Source: an uncultured Eubacteriales bacterium (GTDB taxonomy: Bacteria; Bacillota; Clostridia; Oscillospirales; Acutalibacteraceae). Taken from it: a stretch of DNA of 5,010 nucleotides. The translations under genes and the position numbers were made by a program. The DNA is taken from positions 1 through 5,010 of the forward strand of contig ONRO01000206.1 in NCBI GenBank assembly GCA_900320235.1, written 5' to 3'. The notes beneath the pieces were generated by a model that worked only from the letters and a program-made list of their open reading frames with translations, had not been told where the DNA came from and made no database searches. Of this stretch, positions 1 through 5,010 are shown in pieces. How positions within the stretch are numbered: position 1 is the first letter of the stretch; every line of letters starts with the position of its first letter.

Positions 1-1
1 A

Positions 2-54
2 ATCTGAAGTCCTCAATATAATTGTATAATAATAATCTGAAGTTTATCTGAAGT
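2..54 (+). repeat. Phased direct repeats ATCTGAAGT, probable response-regulator operator
   Basis: Three identical 9-bp copies of ATCTGAAGT lie at 2-10, 35-43 and 46-54. The last two start 11 bp apart, and the first is 33 bp (three times 11) from the second, so all three face the same side of the helix. A weaker copy (ATCTGCAG) starts at 64 and is out of phase. Read as 7-mers, TCTGAAG-N4-TCTGAAG is the same layout as a pho box, a known binding architecture for OmpR/PhoB-family dimers. The array ends 2 bp before the -35 box of the promoter feeding an OmpR-family regulator. Binding by that regulator is inferred. More copies may lie beyond the left edge of the window. Confidence 0.6.
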
Positions 55-56
55 TA

Positions 57-85
57 TTGATATATCTGCAGAAATTATGTATAAT
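57..85 (+). promoter_or_regulatory. SigA-type promoter of the two-component operon
   Basis: A -35 box TTGATA (57-62) and a perfect -10 box TATAAT (80-85) are separated by the optimal 17 bp. Transcription would begin near 92, giving a leader of about 120 nt before the response regulator start at 212. The direct repeats end just upstream of the -35 box, a position suited to activation by an OmpR-family protein. A second TATAAT at 25-30 has no acceptable -35 partner. Confidence 0.7.
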
Positions 86-196
86 CATTTTAAGATATAT
101 GAGTAATTAATCTGACCTGACTGTCTGAAAAAACGGATATCAAACATTTTGCCGGATCCGTTGACAGAGAGCCAGAATCAGATTAAAAAGCAGAAT

Positions 197-200
197 GGAG
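197..200 (+). promoter_or_regulatory. Ribosome binding site choosing the ATG at 212
   Basis: GGAG at 197-200, followed by a purine stretch GAGAG up to 211, precedes the ATG at 212. This favours 212 over the in-frame TTG at 149, which would add 21 residues with no homology to the receiver fold and has no purine-rich site before it. The spacing of GGAG (11 nt) is slightly long, so the nearer GAGAG may contribute. Confidence 0.55.
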
Positions 201-211
201 CTGTCAGAGAG

Positions 212-889
212 ATGTATCGAATACTTCTTGTAGAAGATGACAAAAATATTCAGAATCTGATTTCAAATTATTTTACAAAAAAAGAAAAGGAAAACTTCAG
301 TGTAGATATAGCCTCAGATGGTCAGACAGGGCTTGAAAAGGCATATGAAAATAATTATGATCTTCTGCTTCTTGATGTGATGCTTCCTGGAGTAGACGGG
401 TTTGAAATCTGCAGAGAAATGCGTAAAAGCAGTGATGTTCCGATAATGTTTATAACTGCCAGATCAGATGAATCTGATATTCTGAACGGATATGCGATCG
501 GCTGTGATGATTATGTTGTAAAGCCGTTTCCTCTGCCCGTACTGTATGAAAAAGCCAATGCTCTGATAAAACGTTCAAAGGGACTGGTCAGATCAAAAAT
601 ATTCACGACAGGAGATCTGTCACTGAATCCGAATAACGGAATGGTGATCAGTTCAGGTGCAGAAGTCAGGCTTACCGCCAGGGAATACGGAATACTGAAG
701 GTACTGATAGAAAACAAGGGCAGGATAATCAGCCGGGAACAGCTTATGGATATGGTATGGGGCTATAACAGCGGAACGGACGAGCGCGTACTGGATACAC
801 ATATGCGGAATTTAAGAAAGGCGCTCGGCGCAAACGGCAAGCTGATAAAAACAGTTATCCGCCGCGGATACAGAATAGAGGATTGCTGA
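212..889 (+). CDS. OmpR/PhoB-family two-component response regulator
   Basis: This is a 225-residue cytoplasmic transcription factor, the normal length for the OmpR family. Residues 1-120 form the receiver domain. It begins MYRILLVEDD with the acidic pocket E8/D9/D10, has the phospho-acceptor D55 in LLLLDVMLPG, the switch T82 in FITAR, and the conserved K104 in the KPF motif. Residues about 130-225 form the C-terminal winged helix-turn-helix, with LTAREYGILKVL, the recognition region ERVLDTHMRNLRKAL, and the closing RGYRIE wing. All key residues are intact, so it should be phosphorylated by the kinase encoded next to it. The start was set at ATG 212 because homology begins exactly there; an in-frame TTG at 149 is less likely. 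Its target genes are not evident; the repeats upstream of its promoter suggest autoregulation. It resembles VanR-like clostridial regulators, but the stimulus cannot be named. Confidence 0.95.
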   Translation: MYRILLVEDDKNIQNLISNYFTKKEKENFSVDIASDGQTGLEKAYENNYDLLLLDVMLPGVDGFEICREMRKSSDVPIMFITARSDESDILNGYAIGCDDYVVKPFPLPVLYEKANALIKRSKGLVRSKIFTTGDLSLNPNNGMVISSGAEVRLTAREYGILKVLIENKGRIISREQLMDMVWGYNSGTDERVLDTHMRNLRKALGANGKLIKTVIRRGYRIEDC

Positions 890-2566
890 ATGGAAAAGCG
901 GCTTAAACAACAGAGAAACAGATTATTTCTGAGGATTACAATGATATTTCTTGCGGTGTGGCTTGTTGTTTCATTGACCTATTGTGCAATAATTCTGTAC
1001 AGTGAAAAGCAGAATGTACAAGCAAGGGAAAGGGTCAATCTTTCATATGCCCAGCATCAGTTGTCCACCGGTCTTGGCGGTGCGAATCAGATGGATTATC
1101 TTTTTCTCAATGACAGCAATGCAATTTATTTCAAGGATATTATGAAAAAGACCTGTGAAAGTCAGATCATAATTGCGGAGAAGGATACGAAGAAAAATAT
1201 TGTCAATACTGCGGATAAAACAGGAGTAGTATTTGGTGTCCAGCCTGATATGGAATCATCAGCGGATGTATATGGTTTTGTGGATTACAATAAACTTTGC
1301 GGTCCGCTGAGTGAAAAACAGTTGGATGAGATCGCCGGTTATCTCAGAACAAAACTAAGCGACGGCAGAAAGTATGAGCTTGTCTGCACGAAATTTCATA
1401 TCAGAAGAGATGAATATATTCCGCTTGAGCTGAAGATTGCCATAACCCAGGAAGGAAATTCTTGGTATATGGATGATGAGATAGCAAAAACATATTCACT
1501 TGCAGAAAACCGGATTGAAAACAAGGAAGTATTCAAATGCAGTGATATAACAAGAAATATAATACCGGAAGAATTCATTGCGGAAGGAAAAATAAATAAG
1601 GATTATATCAGTTCACTTACTTCAAAGCAGAGAGAACAGACATCAGAGATGATACAGACAGGAACATTTGAATATATATTCTATGCAACAGATGTGCTGT
1701 ATCTTAATGTTTTTACTCCGGATGATGACAGGCCTCAGCTGAAAGCGGTGTCCGGGAATAAGAATAACAAGGATTATATCATACAATATGCTGCAAAGAT
1801 AAATCTTCTGGAGAACTGTGCAGCAGAGCTTATAATAGGGACCGCAGTGATTTTTACTATATTACTAATCATAGCAGTTATACTGTGCCTGATGATCTGG
1901 ACAATGGTAAGGTCACAGATATTGCAGGAGCAGAAGCGTACAGATATCACGAATGCACTTGCACATGATATAAAAACTCCGCTTTTTGTAATCAGCGGAT
2001 ATGCATACAGTCTGAAGGAAGATATTGATACAGATGAGCGTGACAGCTATATCGACAAGATCATCGAGCAGACAGACGGAATAAATAATCTTGTTCACAG
2101 GATGCTTGAGCTGAGCAAGCTTGATTCATATAAAATGACTCTGAATCGGACTGAATTTAATCTGTATGAACTGACATCTTCGATAATAAATGATTATACA
2201 TCACTGCCTGAGGGAAAAAAGATCTCATTATCACACAGCGGTGAAAATATGATCCGGGCGGATATGGGACTGATAGGCACAGTAATCAGGAATCTTGTTG
2301 ATAATGCAGTAAGATATTCTCTGCCTGAAAGCAATATAGAAATAGATGTAAGCGGAAGGAGCCTTATGGTATCAAATCCGAGTGAGCCGCTTAGCAAAAA
2401 CGATCTGAAACAGATATGGCAGCCGTATATCAGAAAAGATAAAAGCCGTCATAAAAGCGGAAACGGTCTCGGACTATCGATAGTAAAATCTATTCTTGAA
2501 CTTCACGGTGTAAAGTACGAAATGACAATGAAGGATAATAAAGTGGAATTCAGAGCAGAATTCTGA
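890..2566 (+). CDS. Membrane sensor histidine kinase, partner of the upstream regulator
   Basis: This is a 558-residue protein. Residues about 12-37 form the first membrane helix, about 38-313 an extracytoplasmic sensor of some 275 residues, and about 314-340 the second membrane helix. The HisKA domain follows at once, with H359 in the ALAHDIKTPL box. D360 and T363 complete the HDxxT motif linked to phosphatase activity. The ATPase domain has N468 and N472 in IRNLVDNAVRYS and the G2 box GNGLGLSI at 524-531. The G1 box is degenerate: SNPSEP around N496 replaces DxGxG, as also seen in some clostridial kinases. Only about 19 residues separate helix 2 from H359, too few for a HAMP domain. The sensor matches no fold I recognise and carries four cysteines (89, 137, 166, 217). 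The ATG directly follows the regulator's TGA, with AGAGGA 7 nt before it, so the pair is probably translationally coupled. The ligand is unknown. Confidence 0.94.
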   Translation: MEKRLKQQRNRLFLRITMIFLAVWLVVSLTYCAIILYSEKQNVQARERVNLSYAQHQLSTGLGGANQMDYLFLNDSNAIYFKDIMKKTCESQIIIAEKDTKKNIVNTADKTGVVFGVQPDMESSADVYGFVDYNKLCGPLSEKQLDEIAGYLRTKLSDGRKYELVCTKFHIRRDEYIPLELKIAITQEGNSWYMDDEIAKTYSLAENRIENKEVFKCSDITRNIIPEEFIAEGKINKDYISSLTSKQREQTSEMIQTGTFEYIFYATDVLYLNVFTPDDDRPQLKAVSGNKNNKDYIIQYAAKINLLENCAAELIIGTAVIFTILLIIAVILCLMIWTMVRSQILQEQKRTDITNALAHDIKTPLFVISGYAYSLKEDIDTDERDSYIDKIIEQTDGINNLVHRMLELSKLDSYKMTLNRTEFNLYELTSSIINDYTSLPEGKKISLSHSGENMIRADMGLIGTVIRNLVDNAVRYSLPESNIEIDVSGRSLMVSNPSEPLSKNDLKQIWQPYIRKDKSRHKSGNGLGLSIVKSILELHGVKYEMTMKDNKVEFRAEF

Positions 2567-2570
2567 ATAA

Positions 2571-2609
2571 AAACACTGTACGGAGAGAAAATCCGGCAGT
2601 GTTTTTTTT
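2571..2609 (+). terminator. Rho-independent terminator of the two-component operon
   Basis: The stem AAACACTG (2571-2578) pairs with CAGTGTTT (2597-2604). An inner CGGA/TCCG stem (2581-2584 with 2592-2595) is separated from it by a small internal loop (TA opposite G), and the apical loop is GAGAAAA. The T run covers 2602-2609. It begins 4 bp after the kinase stop codon. On the other strand the stem is followed by five Ts, so it could also work in reverse, but no convergent gene is seen. Confidence 0.88.
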
Positions 2610-2671
2610 ATTTTATCAGAAAAATAAATAACTGATTTAAAGTGTTTTTAAGATTACAAAGAGAAGTTTTT

Positions 2672-2711
2672 GTAAAAAAACGTAAAAAAACTTGATTAAA
2701 ACGAAAAAAAA
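2672..2711 (+). repeat. Phased A-tracts with a perfect 10-bp tandem duplication
   Basis: GTAAAAAAAC occurs twice back to back at 2672-2681 and 2682-2691. A further 8-A tract lies at 2704-2711, with shorter A4 runs at 2698-2701 and 2716-2719. Tract centres fall roughly every 10 bp. A-tracts in phase with the helix are known to bend DNA, and upstream of a promoter they can act as UP elements. Here they overlap the candidate iorA promoter, so a role in its strength is plausible but inferred. Confidence 0.5.
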
Positions 2712-2725
2712 TAGTAAAATATAAT
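2692..2725 (+). promoter_or_regulatory. Candidate promoter for iorAB
   Basis: A -35-like TTGATT (2692-2697) is 17 bp from TAAAAT (2715-2720). A perfect TATAAT overlaps it at 2720-2725, but that box has only TTAAAA (2696-2701) as a -35 at 18-bp spacing. Either choice starts transcription near 2727-2733, giving a leader of about 140 nt. It lies downstream of the terminator and upstream of iorA, where a promoter is needed. Confidence 0.5.
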
Positions 2726-2750
2726 GAGTATTCTATTTCCTCCGGTTTTT

Positions 2751-2778
2751 TTGCTGTATGAAATATAGAAAATATAAT
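2751..2778 (+). promoter_or_regulatory. Possible second iorAB promoter
   Basis: TTGCTG (2751-2756) and a perfect TATAAT (2773-2778) are 16 bp apart. The -35 is weak, and TATAAT is frequent by chance in such AT-rich DNA. If used, it would give a leader of about 85 nt. It is an alternative or addition to the promoter around 2692-2725. Confidence 0.3.
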
Positions 2779-2856
2779 TTCAGACGGGATAGCAATCCGG
2801 AATAATAAGTAAATAAAGAATAATATCAGGCAAAATGATTTGTCTGAAAAGAAAAA

Positions 2857-2862
2857 AGGTGG
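2857..2862 (+). promoter_or_regulatory. Ribosome binding site choosing the iorA start at 2871
   Basis: AGGTGG at 2857-2862, within a run of purines, lies 8 nt before the ATG at 2871. The longer in-frame start at 2835 would place this site inside the gene. It would also add a basic 12-residue leader foreign to the family. Confidence 0.75.
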
Positions 2863-2870
2863 TTTACAGA

Positions 2871-4610
2871 ATGAAAGAACTGATGATAGGCAATGCGGCA
2901 TTGGCAAGAGGCCTTTATGAAGCCGGATGTTCACTTATCTCAAGCTATCCGGGTACACCGAGTACAGAAATTACAGAAGAGTTTGCTAAATTTGATGATG
3001 TTTACTGTGAGTGGGCACCGAACGAAAAAGTTGCAGCAGAAACTGCATTCGGAGCTGCACTCAGAGGAAAACGTTCTGCCTGTTGTATGAAGCATGTAGG
3101 ACTTAATGTTGCGGCAGACCTGCTGTTCACAGTATCTTATTCCGGAATAAATGCCGGAATGGTAATATGTGTAGCAGACGATCCCGGAATGCATTCCTCA
3201 CAGAATGAGCAGGATTCACGTCATTATGCGATTGCTGCAAAGGTACCGATGCTTGAACCGTCTGATTCACAGGAAGCACTCGATTTTGCAAAGATAGCAT
3301 ATGAGATTTCAGAAAGATTTGATACTCCTGTTTTTGTAAAGATGTGCACACGAATGGCACATTCACAGAGTCTTGTCGAAAAGGGCGAGAGGACAGAGGT
3401 TACAAAGGAATATGTTAAAAACCCCAGAAAATACATAATGGCTCCGGCAAATGCAATCGGCAGACATCCGATCGTTGAGGAAAGAACATTAAAGCTTACA
3501 GAGTATGCAGAGGTAACATCCCTCAATAGGATCGAAACAGGAAACGGAAAATATGATTTCGGTATCATCACCTCTTCTACCTCATATCAGTATGTAAAAG
3601 AGGTTTTCGGAGATGATGTTTCAGTTCTCAAGCTTGGACTTGTCAATCCGCTGCCGGTAAAACTTATTCAGGATTTTGCAAAAACAGTTGATAAGGTATA
3701 TGTAATAGAAGAACTTGATCCTATAATCGAAACCCATTGTAAAAATATCGGCATCGATGTTTGCGGAAAAGAAAAATTCTCAATGATTGGAGAGCTCTCA
3801 CAAAAAATAATCGCTCATGCATTCGGACTTGAGCCGAAGGAAACTGTAAGCGCTGACAGTCCGATACCAGTAAGACCGCCGATGATGTGCGCCGGCTGTC
3901 CTCACAGAGGTATGTTCTATGTTCTCGCAAAGAATAATCTCACAGTAATAGGAGATATCGGCTGCTATACACTCGGAACAATGCCGCCGCTTAATGCAAT
4001 GGATATGATGATCGACATGGGTGCGGCAGTATCGGGACTTCACGGATTCCTGAAAGCAGATAATGACGATACAGAAAGCAGAACGGTCGCAGTTATCGGA
4101 GACTCAACGTTTATACATTCCGGAGTAACAGGACTGATGAATATTGCATATAACCAGTCGAATGCAACGGTTATAATACTCGACAATTCTATTACAGGCA
4201 TGACAGGACATCAGCAGAATCCTGCAACAGGCTATAATATAAAGGGCGAACCGGCTGGAAAGGTGGATCTTGAAAGCCTTTGCCGTTCTGTAGGAATAAA
4301 TTCTGTCAGAGTAGTAGATCCGTATGATCTTGCTGAATGTGAGAAGGTTGTAAAGGAAGAGCTTGCAAAGAAAGAGCCTTCTGTTATCATATCCCGCAGA
4401 CCATGTGTACTTCTCAAGTATGTCAAGCCGAAAAAACCGCTCAGGATCGATCCGGAGAAGTGCAGAGGCTGCAAGCGCTGCATGAAGCTTGGATGTCCGG
4501 CAATTTCGTTCAGGGATAAGCATGCGGTTATAGATAATACACTTTGTATCGGCTGCGGAGTCTGTTCCGAACTTTGTCCGTTTGAAGCATTTGAAAGAGA
4601 GGGAGAATAA
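2871..4610 (+). CDS. iorA: Indolepyruvate:ferredoxin oxidoreductase, alpha subunit
   Basis: This 579-residue cytoplasmic enzyme subunit (EC 1.2.7.8) converts indolepyruvate and related aryl-pyruvates plus CoA to aryl-acetyl-CoA and CO2, reducing ferredoxin; the reaction can run backwards. Residues 1 to about 185 form the pyrimidine-binding thiamine-diphosphate (TPP) domain, with SYPGTPSTEI (25-34). E52 in PNEKVAAE aligns with the conserved cofactor-activating Glu of pyruvate:ferredoxin oxidoreductases. A middle domain follows. Residues about 335-515 form the diphosphate-binding domain, with CAGCPHRG (340-347), GDIGCYTLG (361-369) and the Mg/TPP motif from GDS (410-412) to DN (438-439). The C-terminus is a two-cluster ferredoxin domain with cysteines 531, 534, 537, 542 and 559, 562, 565, 569. 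Length is typical and all motifs are intact. The start at 2871 is chosen because MKELMIGN is where the family begins and AGGTGG precedes it. iorB follows after 2 nt. True substrate preference cannot be read from sequence. Confidence 0.94.
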   Translation: MKELMIGNAALARGLYEAGCSLISSYPGTPSTEITEEFAKFDDVYCEWAPNEKVAAETAFGAALRGKRSACCMKHVGLNVAADLLFTVSYSGINAGMVICVADDPGMHSSQNEQDSRHYAIAAKVPMLEPSDSQEALDFAKIAYEISERFDTPVFVKMCTRMAHSQSLVEKGERTEVTKEYVKNPRKYIMAPANAIGRHPIVEERTLKLTEYAEVTSLNRIETGNGKYDFGIITSSTSYQYVKEVFGDDVSVLKLGLVNPLPVKLIQDFAKTVDKVYVIEELDPIIETHCKNIGIDVCGKEKFSMIGELSQKIIAHAFGLEPKETVSADSPIPVRPPMMCAGCPHRGMFYVLAKNNLTVIGDIGCYTLGTMPPLNAMDMMIDMGAAVSGLHGFLKADNDDTESRTVAVIGDSTFIHSGVTGLMNIAYNQSNATVIILDNSITGMTGHQQNPATGYNIKGEPAGKVDLESLCRSVGINSVRVVDPYDLAECEKVVKEELAKKEPSVIISRRPCVLLKYVKPKKPLRIDPEKCRGCKRCMKLGCPAISFRDKHAVIDNTLCIGCGVCSELCPFEAFEREGE

Positions 4611-4612
4611 TA

Positions 4613-5010
4613 ATGGAAACAAAAAATATAATGATCGTAGGTGTAGGCGGTCAGGGTTCACTTCTTGCTTCAAAGCTTCTTGGCAGACTGCTTGCAGATG
4701 AAGGATTTGATGTAAAGGTAAGTGAGGTGCACGGCATGAGCCAGAGAGGCGGCTCTGTTGTAACATATGTCAGATTCGGAGAAAAGGTATATTCACCTGT
4801 AATAGATGAAGGCGAGGCTGATTTCATCGTCAGCTTTGAAAAGCTTGAGGCAGCAAGATATGCTAAGCACCTGAAAAAGGATGGAAAAATAATAGTCAAT
4901 ACTCAGCAGATAGATCCTATGCCTGTAATAATAGGAAGCGAGAAATACCCTGAAAACATACTTGATGAACTGATCAACAAGGGTGTACATGTAGATGCGA
5001 TTGATGCATT
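4613..5010 (+). CDS. iorB: Indolepyruvate:ferredoxin oxidoreductase, beta subunit (3' end cut by window)
   Basis: This reading frame is open from ATG 4613 to the window end, giving 132 complete codons; the family is normally about 190-200 residues, so roughly a third is missing. It begins METKNIMIVGVGGQGSLLAS, the glycine-rich GVGGQG signature (residues 10-15) of the gamma-type domain of 2-oxoacid:ferredoxin oxidoreductases. It continues with EVHGMSQRGGSV (38-49), a hallmark of IorB and related subunits. It partners IorA in the cytoplasm to form the active enzyme and probably contributes to CoA and substrate handling (family knowledge). The ATG lies 2 nt after the iorA stop codon. Its ribosome binding site (GGGAG, 4601-4605) lies within the last iorA codons, so the two are co-transcribed and probably translationally coupled. 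Nothing suggests that it is broken; it is simply truncated by the window edge. Confidence 0.92.
   Translation, partial: METKNIMIVGVGGQGSLLASKLLGRLLADEGFDVKVSEVHGMSQRGGSVVTYVRFGEKVYSPVIDEGEADFIVSFEKLEAARYAKHLKKDGKIIVNTQQIDPMPVIIGSEKYPENILDELINKGVHVDAIDA

Noticed and set aside
153..160. 8-bp palindrome CGGATCCG in the response regulator leader
   Set aside because: It is too short on its own, is not repeated elsewhere in the window and has no positional link to the promoter.
149..211. N-terminal extension of the response regulator from a TTG codon at 149
   Set aside because: The extra 21 residues do not fit the receiver fold, there is no purine-rich ribosome binding site before 149, and an ATG with a GGAG/GAGAG site lies exactly where family homology starts.
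2654..2675. Inverted repeat TTACAAA ... TTTGTAA
   Set aside because: It is a short, AT-only-rich stem with an 8-nt loop and no T run after it on either strand. It is expected by chance in such biased sequence and is not a convincing terminator or operator.
2758..2805. Possible 15-codon leader peptide containing Tyr, Tyr and Phe (MKYRKYNFRRDSNPE) upstream of iorA
   Set aside because: An aromatic-rich leader would suit attenuation of an aromatic metabolism operon, but there is no ribosome binding site before its ATG and no terminator/antiterminator pair. TAT and TTC codons are also common by chance in this AT-rich DNA.
2835..2870. Longer iorA start at ATG 2835
   Set aside because: It adds a basic MICLKRKKVVYR leader absent from the family and would bury the strong AGGTGG site that precedes ATG 2871.
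2608..2934. Minus-strand open frame of 108 codons across the intergenic region
   Set aside because: It overlaps the terminator and the start of iorA. Its Phe/Ile/Leu-rich composition is what poly-A-rich DNA gives on the opposite strand, and it has no recognisable domain.
4104..4766. Minus-strand open frame of 220 codons opposite iorA/iorB
   Set aside because: It lies antisense to the well-supported ferredoxin domain of iorA and the start of iorB. Its composition is Cys/Arg/Leu-rich and it shows no family motif; it is a shadow frame.

Overview
The window looks like chromosomal DNA from an anaerobic, AT-rich Firmicute of the class Clostridia. The clues are the AT-rich intergenic DNA, strong purine-rich ribosome binding sites, a clostridial-style OmpR/HisKA two-component pair, and a ferredoxin-dependent 2-oxoacid oxidoreductase, which points to anaerobic metabolism. 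Codon style and gene content would fit a gut or rumen Ruminococcus-like or Lachnospiraceae-like organism, but this is an impression and not a proven assignment. All genes are on the + strand and no mobile element, CRISPR array, tRNA or rRNA is visible.

Positions 1-211 are a regulatory leader. It holds three copies of ATCTGAAGT, two of them spaced exactly 11 bp apart and the outer one 33 bp (3 x 11) away. Directly downstream is a good sigma-70/SigA-type promoter (TTGATA, 17 bp, TATAAT). Positions 212-889 encode an OmpR-family response regulator. Positions 890-2566 encode its sensor histidine kinase, whose ATG directly follows the regulator's stop codon. The kinase has a large extracytoplasmic domain that I do not recognise and no room for a HAMP domain. 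A strong intrinsic terminator (2571-2609) closes this two-gene operon.

Positions 2610-2870 are a very AT-rich intergenic region with phased A-tracts, including a perfect 10-bp tandem duplication, and one or two candidate promoters. It drives the second operon: iorA (2871-4610) and iorB (from 4613, cut by the window end). These are the two subunits of indolepyruvate:ferredoxin oxidoreductase, which interconverts aryl-pyruvates and aryl-acetyl-CoA with ferredoxin as electron carrier.

The two operons are separated by a terminator and an independent promoter. Nothing in the sequence shows that the two-component system controls iorAB: no ATCTGAAGT copy was seen upstream of iorA. The most likely target visible here is the two-component operon's own promoter (autoregulation, inferred). 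I found no convincing previously undescribed system. The items most worth a second look are the phased repeats and the unusual kinase architecture.
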